DNA from: Beduini massiliensis
Lineage (GTDB): Bacteria; Bacillota_I; Bacilli_A; Erysipelotrichales; Coprobacillaceae
Direction: 5' to 3'
Assembly: GCF_000829905.1 (NCBI RefSeq)
Contig: NZ_CDPP01000005.1
Span: 248,001 to 312,000, forward strand
Length of the DNA: 64,000 bases
Within the stretch, counting starts at the first letter, position 1, and each line of letters opens with the position of its first letter. Both the position numbers and the translations under genes were made by a program. The notes beneath the pieces were generated by a model. That model had not been told where the DNA came from. It made no database searches and saw nothing but the letters and a program-made list of their open reading frames with translations. Shown here piece by piece: positions 41,559 to 49,969 of this stretch.

Positions 41559-42001
41559 CAATATAAAAATATTTTAAATAATATTAATAATAATATTGCA
41601 ATATTTTAGAATATAATTTTGATAAAAAGGTCAAGGAGGAAACAATCAATGAAAGAAATAATATATCTGAGAGAATCCGCCTTCATCAACAGCAATAATA
41701 AACAAAATATCGGTTTAGGATTTTTTACTCAGCATAAAGAACCAGTTTACCTAGTTATTATATTGACTTTCAAACGGAGGATATTTATCTGCGGTCTAAC
41801 CCAAAACTAAATCCAACCTCACATTTCATGAAGTTAACTACTATGATTTTGATAAAACAGCGTTTTTCTTGTGCAGTTATTTAAAAAGTGCTAGTCCCCT
41901 GCCCTTGCCTAATTTCTATTATTAGCTTATAAAAAATGATTAACAGCTCATTTAAAGGTTATTAAAATAATAATTAAAAATGAGGCTCATCTAATTATAA
42001 T
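41559..42001. other. AT-rich, gene-poor stretch with possible gene remnants
   Basis: Apart from the 53-codon frame listed separately, no gene is supported. One plus-strand frame near 41826-41930 encodes HEVNYYDFDKTAFF before several prolines and a stop. DFDKT fits motif I of HAD phosphatases, so this may be the decayed start of such a gene. Base composition is more AT-rich than the neighbours. Confidence 0.4.
41649..41810 (+). CDS. Short open frame of 53 codons, unknown, possibly a remnant
   Basis: It begins KEIIYLRESAFINSNNKQN and ends FICGLTQN. The start has an excellent AAGGAGGAAACAATCA ribosome site, better than most genes here, but the protein has no recognisable domain. The frame lies in an AT-rich stretch, with fragments of other frames downstream. 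It could be a real small protein or the beginning of a gene lost by frameshift. No promoter was recognised. Confidence 0.3.
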   Translation: MKEIIYLRESAFINSNNKQNIGLGFFTQHKEPVYLVIILTFKRRIFICGLTQN

Positions 42002-42056
42002 AAAAAGCAGATTCACTTTAAAAACTTCCTAGTCTTTTGAAGTGTTCCTGCTTTTA
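42002..42056 (-). terminator. Probable terminator after the MupG-like gene
   Basis: On the minus strand AAAAGCAG..ACACTT pairs with AAGTG..CTGCTTTTT around a long loop with small mismatches, followed by T-rich DNA. Confidence 0.6.
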
Positions 42057-42075
42057 TCATTTACAGCGGTAATCT

Positions 42076-43173
42076 CTATTCTTTTACTTCTTTAAATTTG
42101 AATTTAACTCTTGGCAAAACAAACTGCATCATGCACATTTCATATTCCGGAATATGTCCCACGATATTTTTTCTTTCATCTGCTGGCATATCTTGTAAGA
42201 TGATGTGTAATTCTCCTTTATAATGTCCATACAAATCATTTAATATAACAACATCGCCACGTTTTAAATCCGTTGTGTTATGATGAGGTTTGATGGACTC
42301 ATCTTTATAAACAACACGCGGCATCGTCGAACGTGCCATGTATTCCGACATATCTCCTCTGACATTGTTAGGATAATCAAAAATAATTGTTTTTTCAGTT
42401 TCACATAACCCTTCGTTCAATACAATCCCTAAAGTTAATTTCTTTTGATCGATTTCACTTAATGATCTTAACTCTTCTTCTGTTGCATAAGCATTGGCAA
42501 TAATCACATCATCAATGTATCCAGTTGCAAATAAATGTCTTGCCTGAGCATCAATCGGTAAATCACGATGTGCTTCTAATGTACATAAACCTTCATAAAC
42601 ATCCCAAGGTCCATATGTGTTTTCTGCTTGGCTAGAAACAAAAGCCGCCACTTTAATTCCGTATTTTTTCATTTTCATGCTTGATTCTCTTAAACGTGCT
42701 TCTCCCACTCCCGTATATCTTTGTGGATAGAAATTATGACAAGAGATCAATTTAGAAACATCTGGCAAGTTTGCCATAATCTGATCAATATAGTAAGTCG
42801 TATCTCCGGCATTCAGTTCAATTTTCAGCCCTTCCGGATTATACGTCATACGTGCTTCCACCGCTCCGTTAAACCCTTCATCTAAACGGAATCCGGCAGC
42901 ACCGATTTCTTTAAAGAAAGATAAATCATCATAAGTAATTCCTAGTTTATCAAATACGCTAGGGGCAACATCGACGATCACTTCCATTCCCAAATCGTTT
43001 GCATGTCCAATCAATTCTTTAAATTCGTTTTTCACTTCTTCTTTTGGCTTATCGACAGACAGCAAGCAAGTAAAAACACGTTTAAACCCGTATTTTGCTG
43101 CTAAGTCTAAATACGCCTTATCCTTTTCCAAAGTAGAATGTTCAGGATAAATTGAAATTCCTAATAGTCCCAT
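42076..43173 (-). CDS. DUF871 family protein, probable 6-phospho-N-acetylmuramidase (MupG)
   Basis: A 365-residue TIM-barrel protein of the DUF871/MupG family. It begins LLGISIYPEHSTLEKDKAYLDLAAKYGFKRVFTCLL, has GFRLDEGF and SCHNFYPQRYTG, and a C-terminal barrel with MCMMQFVLPRVKF. In Staphylococcus, MupG cleaves N-acetylmuramic acid 6-phosphate from disaccharides during cell-wall recycling. No MurQ or PTS permease is adjacent here, so the substrate is inferred only from the family. A GGAGGT ribosome site and an extended -10 promoter are present. Confidence 0.82.
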   Translation of the reverse strand: MGLLGISIYPEHSTLEKDKAYLDLAAKYGFKRVFTCLLSVDKPKEEVKNEFKELIGHANDLGMEVIVDVAPSVFDKLGITYDDLSFFKEIGAAGFRLDEGFNGAVEARMTYNPEGLKIELNAGDTTYYIDQIMANLPDVSKLISCHNFYPQRYTGVGEARLRESSMKMKKYGIKVAAFVSSQAENTYGPWDVYEGLCTLEAHRDLPIDAQARHLFATGYIDDVIIANAYATEEELRSLSEIDQKKLTLGIVLNEGLCETEKTIIFDYPNNVRGDMSEYMARSTMPRVVYKDESIKPHHNTTDLKRGDVVILNDLYGHYKGELHIILQDMPADERKNIVGHIPEYEMCMMQFVLPRVKFKFKEVKE

Positions 43174-43194
43174 AATATATATACCTCCGCTCTC

Positions 43195-43203
43195 ATTATA
43201 GCA
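43195..43203 (-). promoter_or_regulatory. Extended -10 promoter (TGCTATAAT) of the MupG-like gene
   Basis: Minus strand, 43203-43195, 21 bases before the start; poor -35. Confidence 0.62.
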
Positions 43204-43258
43204 TTATTTTACGCATAAAAAACAGGAAATTTCATAAAAATAACTATAGGAGGTCATT

Positions 43259-43735
43259 ATGGTAAAATTTGCTATTTATACATTTCTTGGTTTTTGGATG
43301 GAATCTATCTATGTATCCATTTATAAAAAAGAAATCTACTTTTCCGGCTTATTGAAAGGACCCTTTATACCGCTTTATGGCTTTGGTGCGACCATCATCT
43401 TAGGGATTGCTCCTTTTGCTCATAATAATTTTGATATCTTCTTTTATTCCATGATTGCATGCACATTTATCGAGTATTTAACTCACTTCTTTTTACAATA
43501 CGATACTCAGATTCAGATATGGGATTATACGGTCTTTAAACAGCGTTTTTCAAATCGTATCTGTATGTTTTATTCATTAATTTGGGGTGTCTTAGGAATC
43601 CTGTTAGTCAATATTATCGATCCTTTTATCACCCAATGTTTAAGTATTTTCCATCCTACTTTATTAAATGTAATCGCTTTTATTTATGTAATGTACATCT
43701 TATATCAGTTTTACAACCGTCATTTTCAACATTAA
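43259..43735 (+). CDS. Putative ABC-transporter type IV membrane protein (CmpB-like)
   Basis: A 158-residue membrane protein with about four or five helices. The family core is GFWMESIYVSIYKKEIYFSGLLKGPFIPLYGFGA, followed by an IWDYT motif. These match the PF06541 group, named after CmpB but of unproven function. The ribosome site is TAGGAGGTCATT. It stands alone, convergent with the esterase gene. Confidence 0.82.
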   Translation: MVKFAIYTFLGFWMESIYVSIYKKEIYFSGLLKGPFIPLYGFGATIILGIAPFAHNNFDIFFYSMIACTFIEYLTHFFLQYDTQIQIWDYTVFKQRFSNRICMFYSLIWGVLGILLVNIIDPFITQCLSIFHPTLLNVIAFIYVMYILYQFYNRHFQH

Positions 43736-43757
43736 AAAGGGCATCATGCCCTTTTAA
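43734..43757. terminator. Bidirectional intrinsic terminator
   Basis: AAAAGGGCA and TGCCCTTTT form a 9-bp stem with a 3-base loop between convergent genes; it touches the esterase stop. Confidence 0.88.
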
Positions 43758-44566
43758 AATGGTCGGTTAATATAATACTGCAGATGTCCTTTAATCCAGA
43801 CAAACGCTTGTTCTTCTTTATATTTAGTCATAATGACACGAGAAGCACTAAAATATTTTTCCATAAAGGCATGCGGTGCCTTTTTCACTGTTTTCACATG
43901 TGTTTCTACACAGTTTTTAATCAACTGGTTAGCGTATGCCAATCCTTCGTGTTTTAATCCGTCATATTCCGCTAATACGATCACGGCCGGTGGCATTTGC
44001 TGTAATTGTTCGTCGCTTGCTTTAAGCGGGGAAATGAGCGGACAAGCAGGATCTTGATCTCCGGCATATCTTTCTTTAAACATTTCCATGAATTTAGGAC
44101 CGATTGATCCCGATAACTGTTCTTTTTCATAAGAGTTGCTTACTAAATCTAAATATGGGTAATCCATAATTTGCAGACACACTTTGAAAGCTTGGGTTTC
44201 ATTCACTTTCAAACAGACCGCTGTCGCTAAATTAGCACCGGCACTATGTCCGAACGTAATAAATTTATTCGGATTCACTTGGTATTCATCGGCGTGTTGG
44301 TAAAAGTAAAGCATTGTTTCATAAACTTCATTTAATTGTGTCGGATAAGGGGCCTCTGTTGTTAATGTGTACTCAATAGATGCCACATTGACATCTAATT
44401 CATTACGCAAACGATGGCACATAATGGCATCACTGGTAGCACTCCCAAACATGAAACCTCCCCCATGCATTTCAAAGATAACCGGGCGATTGGGATTTTT
44501 GGCTTTATAATATAATACCTCAACGTGATGTTGGTCCACAGGTATACTCAATTTTTGATAATACAT
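43754..44566 (-). CDS. Alpha/beta hydrolase, acetyl-esterase (HSL) type
   Basis: A 270-residue hydrolase of the hormone-sensitive-lipase family. The oxyanion-hole HGGG is in FEMHGGGFMFGS, the nucleophile Ser in FGHSAGANLA, the Asp in VLAEYDGLKHEG and the His in KKAPHAFMEKYF. There is no signal peptide, so it acts in the cytoplasm, probably on short acyl esters. It begins 9 bases after pepD ends, with an AGGAGGAACGT ribosome site, so the two are cotranscribed. Confidence 0.87.
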   Translation of the reverse strand: MYYQKLSIPVDQHHVEVLYYKAKNPNRPVIFEMHGGGFMFGSATSDAIMCHRLRNELDVNVASIEYTLTTEAPYPTQLNEVYETMLYFYQHADEYQVNPNKFITFGHSAGANLATAVCLKVNETQAFKVCLQIMDYPYLDLVSNSYEKEQLSGSIGPKFMEMFKERYAGDQDPACPLISPLKASDEQLQQMPPAVIVLAEYDGLKHEGLAYANQLIKNCVETHVKTVKKAPHAFMEKYFSASRVIMTKYKEEQAFVWIKGHLQYYINRPF

Positions 44567-44575
44567 ACGTTCCTC

Positions 44576-46012
44576 CTATAATTTTTTCAATAACGCTTTC
44601 AAGACTTCAAACATTTTTTCAAATGATGCCAGATTCATTTTTTCATCTGGGGTGTGAGCCCCTTCGCAGTGAGGTCCCATTGTCACGATATCAAGTTCAG
44701 GAATCAATCCTTTTAAAATACCGGTTTCTAAACCTCCGTGGCTGGCTAAAGTGACCATTTCCGCATTTAATTCTTCTTTGACAACTTCTTTAAAGATGGC
44801 ACGCATTTCTGATTTTTCTTCATAGTTCCATCCCGGATAATCTGCCATATTTTCAACGCTTGCACCTAACAACGTTGATAGCACTTCAATTTCATGAGAT
44901 AATTCTTCTTTTGCACTCTTGATTGGACTGCGAATTGAAAAATAACACTTCAACGCATCTTCTTCGATAGCTAACACACCGAGATTCAAAGAAACTGTTG
45001 TCAGACCTTCGATTACCATGCTTTTGGCTTTAAATCCATTAGGAAGCAGATAGACTAAAGCAATTGCTTCTTTTGAACTTTTTTCATCATAGCAATAGTC
45101 CGCTGTTGCAGAAAGTTGTTTTAAAGTAAAATGAAATTCGGGATCACTAAATTCCAATTCTGTTTTAATCTGTTTTTCTGTTTCTTTTAACATTTTATCC
45201 ATCATCTTAATAGAGGTGTCACACGTGAATGTCACCACACACTCACGAGGAATTGCATTTTCTTTTAACCCACCAACGACATCAACTAAGCCAACAGAAA
45301 ACTGCTCACTTAAATTCTGAAGCATTCTAAACGCTAATTTGTTGGCATTTCCGCGTTCCTTATTAATATTCCCACCAGAATGTCCACCTAAAAGTCCGCC
45401 AATCGCTAATTCAAATGTAGGGTTGGTGTTTTTAACTTTATTCAATGGTTTCGTTACGATTGTACGACGTCCGCCTGATGAGGATACACAAGTAACCACT
45501 TCTCCGCCGGTATCCATTCCAATCATGCGTTTTACTGGTAAATCTTCTGCTTTTAAATGACTGGCTCCAAATAGCCCCACTTCTTCTTGAACGGTAAATA
45601 CGCAAACTAAAGGCGGATGAGCTATCGTCTCACTTTCTAACACCGCTAACATATAACTGACTGCATAACCATCATCAGCACCTAAAGTGGTGCCTTTTGC
45701 TTTCAGCCACCCGTCTTCTACGTATAACGCTAAAGGATCATGATCGAAATCATGGTCACAGTCATTGTTTTTTTCGCATACCATATCGATATGTCCTTGC
45801 AGCATCACTGCCGGATGATCTTCATAGCCCTGTGTCCCTTGTTTATACATGATGACATTCCCCATATCATCCTGCTTATATTCAAGCTGATGTTTTAAGG
45901 CAAACTGAACTAAATAATTGCTTAACTGCTGTTCATGATAAGAACCATGAGGAATTCGGCTGATTTCCTCAAAATATTTTAATATAGGTTGATTATGATC
46001 TAACACATTCAT
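44576..46012 (-). CDS. pepD: Aminoacyl-histidine dipeptidase (PepD, peptidase M20C)
   Basis: A 478-residue M20 metallopeptidase of normal PepD length. Zinc ligands are visible in MLQGHIDMVCEKN, GTTLGADDGYAVSYMLA, TVQEEVGLFGA, GMDTGGEV, and SHGGLETGILKG...TMGPHCEGAHTPDE. It cleaves Xaa-His dipeptides such as carnosine and other dipeptides in the cytoplasm. The start at 46012 follows GGGAGGTCATAAG; an in-frame ATG nine codons earlier lies upstream of that site. Confidence 0.93.
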   Translation of the reverse strand: MNVLDHNQPILKYFEEISRIPHGSYHEQQLSNYLVQFALKHQLEYKQDDMGNVIMYKQGTQGYEDHPAVMLQGHIDMVCEKNNDCDHDFDHDPLALYVEDGWLKAKGTTLGADDGYAVSYMLAVLESETIAHPPLVCVFTVQEEVGLFGASHLKAEDLPVKRMIGMDTGGEVVTCVSSSGGRRTIVTKPLNKVKNTNPTFELAIGGLLGGHSGGNINKERGNANKLAFRMLQNLSEQFSVGLVDVVGGLKENAIPRECVVTFTCDTSIKMMDKMLKETEKQIKTELEFSDPEFHFTLKQLSATADYCYDEKSSKEAIALVYLLPNGFKAKSMVIEGLTTVSLNLGVLAIEEDALKCYFSIRSPIKSAKEELSHEIEVLSTLLGASVENMADYPGWNYEEKSEMRAIFKEVVKEELNAEMVTLASHGGLETGILKGLIPELDIVTMGPHCEGAHTPDEKMNLASFEKMFEVLKALLKKL

Positions 46013-46037
46013 CTTATGACCTCCCTTGTCTGATGAC

Positions 46038-46046
46038 ATTATAGCA
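46038..46046 (-). promoter_or_regulatory. Extended -10 promoter (TGCTATAAT) of pepD-esterase
   Basis: Minus strand, 46046-46038, 26 bases before the pepD start. Confidence 0.65.
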
Positions 46047-46081
46047 TAACTTTTTATAAAGTTTATGATTTTACATAAAAG

Positions 46082-46103
46082 AAAAACAGTCCTGTGACTG
46101 TTT
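46082..46103 (-). terminator. Intrinsic terminator overlapping the stop of the gene at 46.1 kb
   Basis: AAACAGTC and GACTGTTT form an 8-bp stem with a 4-base loop and a T-rich tail (TTTTTCTTTT) on the minus strand. Confidence 0.82.
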
Positions 46104-46614
46104 AACGATCTAACTCTTCAAATGGAATGCTCATTAATAAAGGATAAGCGGCTTCCTCATCTTTAATACGGATACTCAATTCTCTTTTACCACTGTCTTT
46201 TTCTTTAAAAGTGATGGTATATTCGTAATATCCATCTTCATGATCTCTGAATGAGCGAATGATCTCCCCAAAATGAATGAGATTTTGTTTATAATACACC
46301 GATTTTTGGTTAAAATAGATTCCCCCGATCGTATAATCCAAAATAACGTAATAAAGGGCAACCGGCAAAATCACTGCAATCGCATTAAATGTATAAAGAT
46401 CTAAAGCCAAAATACAATAAAGACGATAAGCAACATAGACAATATTTGCTGTCACAATAGCAATATAAAGAATTTTTTTAGTGTTGGAAAAGGAGTAATA
46501 ACGTTTCCATCTTGGCATTTTCTTTTTAATGCGATTCATCTTAAACGTTTTCCAGCCTAAGTCAAAAATCATCGCAGCATATAAAAATAAATCAATTACA
46601 TCATAAAGTGTCAA
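46102..46614 (-). CDS. Membrane protein with soluble C-terminal domain, unknown function
   Basis: A 170-residue protein that I do not recognise. It has an N-terminal hydrophobic stretch (2-20), a very basic loop (FKMNRIKKKMPRWKRYY), two further helices (about 48-67 and 75-95), and a beta-rich tail (residues 100-170, including YYEYTITFKEKDSGKRELSIRI). The start codon is TTG, directly after the TAA of the phosphorylase gene, with AGGTG as ribosome site six bases before. It is therefore translationally coupled and the last gene of the fmt operon. Confidence 0.72.
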   Translation of the reverse strand: MTLYDVIDLFLYAAMIFDLGWKTFKMNRIKKKMPRWKRYYSFSNTKKILYIAIVTANIVYVAYRLYCILALDLYTFNAIAVILPVALYYVILDYTIGGIYFNQKSVYYKQNLIHFGEIIRSFRDHEDGYYEYTITFKEKDSGKRELSIRIKDEEAAYPLLMSIPFEELDR

Positions 46615-47913
46615 TTAAATCACCTGCTCAATCAATATAGGTCTTTTTGTTTTTTTCAAAGAGATCACATAACTCTTTATCACCATATTTTCTAACTCTA
46701 AAATATCTTTATGATTTGAATAAATATAAAGCAGCGGCTCCCCAAGCTCAACGGCATCGCCGATTTTTTTGTTTAATACTAATCCGACTCCATGATCAAT
46801 CGTATCTGCTTTTGTTTGTCTTCCGCCGCCAAGCATCATGCAGACTTCTCCTAAAACGAGTGAATCCATATCCTGCACAAACCCGCTTTTAGGACTAAGT
46901 ACAGCAATTTTATATGGTGCTAACGGGAATTTTTGAGGATCATCGATATAGCTTGTATCCCCATGCTGATAAGCCACCATTTCTTTTAATTTATTAAGTG
47001 CTTGTCCGTTTTCAATCTGTTTTAATAATGTTTCTTTTCCTTCTTCGATCGTTGTGGCAAGCTTCGCTTGAACAAGCATATGACTACCCGCATTCAGACA
47101 TAATTCAAGTAAATCTTTTGGTCCTTGCCCCTTTAAACACTGGATTGCTTCGATCACTTCTAAGCTGTTTCCAATCGCATTTCCTAAAGGTTCGTTCATA
47201 TTGGAAATCATTGCTTTTGTATTTTTATTAAAGGATTGCCCAATCTTTATCATACAGCGTGCTAATTTTTCTGCATCACTGACATTTTTCATAAACGCCC
47301 CTTTCCCATATTTAACATCTAATAAAATAGTATCGGCACCACTGGCCAATTTTTTAGACATGATGGAAGAGGCAATCAGTCCAATTGATTCAACAGTTCC
47401 TGTTACATCACGCAATGCATACATTTTTTTATCCGCCACAACCAAATCTTGATTCTGACCAACGATGGCAAGCCCGATTTCTTCTACTTGACGATGGAAA
47501 TCTTCAATGCTGACTTCTATTGTAAAGCCGGGTATCGATTCTAATTTATCAAGCGTTCCACCTGTATGACCTAACCCACGTCCGGACATTTTAGCAACCT
47601 TGGCATTACAACTGGCAACTAAGGGTCCTAAAACAAGGGAAGTTTTATCTCCTACGCCGCCGGTCGAATGTTTATCTACCTTTATACCACGGATGCTGCT
47701 TAGATCAATGATTTCTCCGCTGTGAATCATTGCTTCTGTCAGATAATACAGTTCTTCCTCATCTAAACCTTGAAAGCATACCGCCATCAAAAAGGCACTC
47801 ATCTGATAATCAGGTATGGATTCATCACAATAGCCTTTTATAATAAAATCGATTTCTGCTTTGGTTAGCTTTTCACCTAATCTTTTTTTATTGATTAAAT
47901 CGACCATTCGCAT
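46615..47913 (-). CDS. pdp: Pyrimidine-nucleoside phosphorylase
   Basis: A 432-residue nucleoside phosphorylase II of normal length: MVDLINKKRLGEKLTKAEIDFII, DKHSTGGVGDKTSLVLGP, the signature SGRGLGHTGGTLDKLESIPGF, DVKYGKGAFMK and the C-terminal biotin-like domain. It splits uridine, thymidine or deoxyuridine with phosphate to base and pentose 1-phosphate, which DeoB (17.4 kb) can use. It follows fmt by about 20 bases with a GGGGG ribosome site. It could equally be called deoA; the Firmicute type usually accepts both uridine and thymidine. Confidence 0.93.
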   Translation of the reverse strand: MRMVDLINKKRLGEKLTKAEIDFIIKGYCDESIPDYQMSAFLMAVCFQGLDEEELYYLTEAMIHSGEIIDLSSIRGIKVDKHSTGGVGDKTSLVLGPLVASCNAKVAKMSGRGLGHTGGTLDKLESIPGFTIEVSIEDFHRQVEEIGLAIVGQNQDLVVADKKMYALRDVTGTVESIGLIASSIMSKKLASGADTILLDVKYGKGAFMKNVSDAEKLARCMIKIGQSFNKNTKAMISNMNEPLGNAIGNSLEVIEAIQCLKGQGPKDLLELCLNAGSHMLVQAKLATTIEEGKETLLKQIENGQALNKLKEMVAYQHGDTSYIDDPQKFPLAPYKIAVLSPKSGFVQDMDSLVLGEVCMMLGGGRQTKADTIDHGVGLVLNKKIGDAVELGEPLLYIYSNHKDILELENMVIKSYVISLKKTKRPILIEQVI

Positions 47914-47933
47914 CTTCGATTCCCCCTTCTTTA

Positions 47934-48887
47934 TTATTCAAAACATTCACCCACTACAAAAGGATGATGTCCATTCATTAAATCTTTAACCGGCATTCTT
48001 CTTTTTCCTTCTAATTGTATTTCTGTAAGAAGATAAACACCGTCTTCTACTTTAACACCTATTGCATCTTTAAACAGTTTAACGATTGTTCCGTTTTTCT
48101 CGTGTCCATGATGTTTCATAGCATTTTCACAAACATGTGTTTTTCCAGCCCAAAGTTTCACTGTTTTGCCTTGATACGTGGTATATGCTCCCGGCCATGG
48201 ATTTAACCCGCGAATCTTGCAGTCCACTAAAAAAGCGGTAGTCATAAAATCAACATGTTCTTGTTCATGCTGAATAATCGGTGCATAAGTGACTTGTGAG
48301 TCATCTTGGACAATGCGCGGATTAGTTCCCGCTAAAATCGAAGGCAGTACTTCTATCAGTAAATTTGCCCCAACATGGCTTAAACGATCATATAAGCTTC
48401 CCACTGTATCCTCTGCATAAATTGGCTCTTGGATAGATGCAATCATATCTCCGGCATCCATCTTTTTTACCATATACATAATAGTGACCCCTGTATGGTC
48501 ATTGCCATCTATAATTGCTTGATGTACAGGTGCCCCGCCACGATATTTTGGCAGCAATGACGCATGCACATTCACACACCCTAATCTTGGGGCATCTAAA
48601 ACTGCCTGCGGTATAAGCTGCCCATAAGCTGCCGTTATAATTAAATCTGCGTTTGCATCAATGATTCGCTGATAATCTTCCTTAATACGATTAGGCTGAA
48701 AAACAGGAATTCCATGTGCCAATGCGACCTCTTTTACTTCAGGCATTTTCACTTCTTTTTTTCTTCCTACTTTTCGATCCGGCTGTGTAACAACAAGCAC
48801 TATATTATACTTCTTTTCAATTAGTTTTTCTAAAACCGCCTGTGAAAAGGTGGCGGTTCCCATAAAGATAATTCGACTATTTTCCAT
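47934..48887 (-). CDS. fmt: Methionyl-tRNA formyltransferase
   Basis: A 317-residue Fmt. It has the N-terminal Rossmann part RIIFMGTATFSQAVLEKL, VTQPDRKVGRKK, the catalytic region CVNVHASLLPKYRGGAPVHQAIIDG and MDAGDMI, and the C-terminal OB domain with GLNPWPGAYTTYQGK. It formylates initiator Met-tRNA. An AAGGAGGTG ribosome site and extended -10 promoter precede it. The neighbouring def gene common in other bacteria is absent; instead pdp follows. Confidence 0.95.
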   Translation of the reverse strand: MENSRIIFMGTATFSQAVLEKLIEKKYNIVLVVTQPDRKVGRKKEVKMPEVKEVALAHGIPVFQPNRIKEDYQRIIDANADLIITAAYGQLIPQAVLDAPRLGCVNVHASLLPKYRGGAPVHQAIIDGNDHTGVTIMYMVKKMDAGDMIASIQEPIYAEDTVGSLYDRLSHVGANLLIEVLPSILAGTNPRIVQDDSQVTYAPIIQHEQEHVDFMTTAFLVDCKIRGLNPWPGAYTTYQGKTVKLWAGKTHVCENAMKHHGHEKNGTIVKLFKDAIGVKVEDGVYLLTEIQLEGKRRMPVKDLMNGHHPFVVGECFE

Positions 48888-48904
48888 TTTAACACCTCCT
48901 TAAA

Positions 48905-48913
48905 ATTATAACA
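48905..48913 (-). promoter_or_regulatory. Extended -10 promoter (TGTTATAAT) of fmt
   Basis: Minus strand, 48913-48905, 18 bases before the start codon; the -35 region is weak. Confidence 0.65.
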
Positions 48914-48956
48914 TAATTTTATGATGTACTCTATCTATTTGATTATCGGATAAATA

Positions 48957-48976
48957 AAAAGCATCCTCAGATGCTT
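48957..48976 (-). terminator. Intrinsic terminator overlapping the GNAT stop
   Basis: AAGCATC and GATGCTT form a 7-bp stem with a 4-base loop followed on the minus strand by TTTTTATT. Confidence 0.85.
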
Positions 48977-49454
48977 AAAACAGATAATGATAAACACAAA
49001 CCGGCTGATCACTTTCTTCATCGATCATAAAATGAAGAGTAAACCCACACTTCTCCATCACTTTGCATGAACCTATATTTTCCTTATAAATATAAGAAAC
49101 AATTTCTTTTACCGGGAGTGCTGCGGCTGTTTCTATCAGCATTTTTAATGCTTCACTGCTGTAGCCTCCGTTCCAGTACTTTTCATAGCTCATTATCGTT
49201 AATGTGTAACTGCATTTTTGTGCATCAACGAGAGTTAAACTGATATAACCGATAAATTCCCCATTCTCTTTATGCATCATCGCATAGGCATAATTTTCAT
49301 TCTTTAAATACAAAGCTAACAATTTCTTTGTTTCCTCGATTGACTCATGTTTGCCATGACGCATGTATTTAGCTATCTTCTCATCATGATACAATGCATA
49401 AAGATGATCCAAATCATCGGCTGTTATTTTTCTTAAATGAATTCTTTCTTCCAT
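48975..49454 (-). CDS. GNAT acetyltransferase
   Basis: A 159-residue N-acetyltransferase of the RimJ/RimL-like type. It begins ERIHLRKITADDLDHLYALY and ends with EIVSYIYKENIGSCKVMEKCGF. The CoA loop (YWNGGYSSEALK) is recognisable. The start at 49454 has AAGGAGAAG and is one base after the Nudix stop, so the genes are coupled. Substrate unknown. Confidence 0.87.
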   Translation of the reverse strand: MEERIHLRKITADDLDHLYALYHDEKIAKYMRHGKHESIEETKKLLALYLKNENYAYAMMHKENGEFIGYISLTLVDAQKCSYTLTIMSYEKYWNGGYSSEALKMLIETAAALPVKEIVSYIYKENIGSCKVMEKCGFTLHFMIDEESDQPVCVYHYLF

Positions 49455-49455
49455 C

Positions 49456-49920
49456 TTACTTCTCCTTGGTAAATCCATATTCATTATAATAAACGTTATC
49501 GAGATGATTCTTAATTGCCTGACGGCGATCATCAATGAAATTATCCGGTAATGCGTCAATAGGAAACCATTTTATTTCCGAACATTTTTCCGGTTCATTG
49601 ACATGAGGAACGCCGAGATATTTTTCTGTATAGAAATAAAAATTAAAATAACTCGTTTCATCCTTCACTAAATTTTTGTGAACGACCGAACTAAACTGTA
49701 AATCTTCTTTTGCAATATCGATTCCCAGTTCTTCTTTGGCTTCGCGAATCATCGCTGCTTTAGCGGACTCGTCTTTTTCGATGTGACCACTGGCGGCAAA
49801 ATCATAATAGCCATCCATATAGCCGGTATTTCGTCTTTTCTGCAACAGTATTTCTAATTTTCCTTCATTCCATCTGCCAAGAATTAACATACTTGCCGAA
49901 GGTGTTTTAAATCTTTCCAT
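49456..49920 (-). CDS. Nudix hydrolase
   Basis: A 154-residue protein with the Nudix box GHIEKDESAKAAMIREAKEELGI (G-5-E-7-REUXEE) at about residues 40-62. An N-terminal ERFKTPSASMLIL and YYDFAASGH precede it. It hydrolyses a nucleoside diphosphate linked to another group; the substrate is not predictable. The start at 49920 follows GGTGGTGAGAGA; upstream in-frame codons lie inside proS. It is about 50 bases after proS with no terminator between, so it may share the proline T-box. Confidence 0.88.
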   Translation of the reverse strand: MERFKTPSASMLILGRWNEGKLEILLQKRRNTGYMDGYYDFAASGHIEKDESAKAAMIREAKEELGIDIAKEDLQFSSVVHKNLVKDETSYFNFYFYTEKYLGVPHVNEPEKCSEIKWFPIDALPDNFIDDRRQAIKNHLDNVYYNEYGFTKEK

Positions 49921-49969
49921 TCTCTCACCACCCAAATCTTGTTTTATTATCTGCGAACACTTTTTAAAA

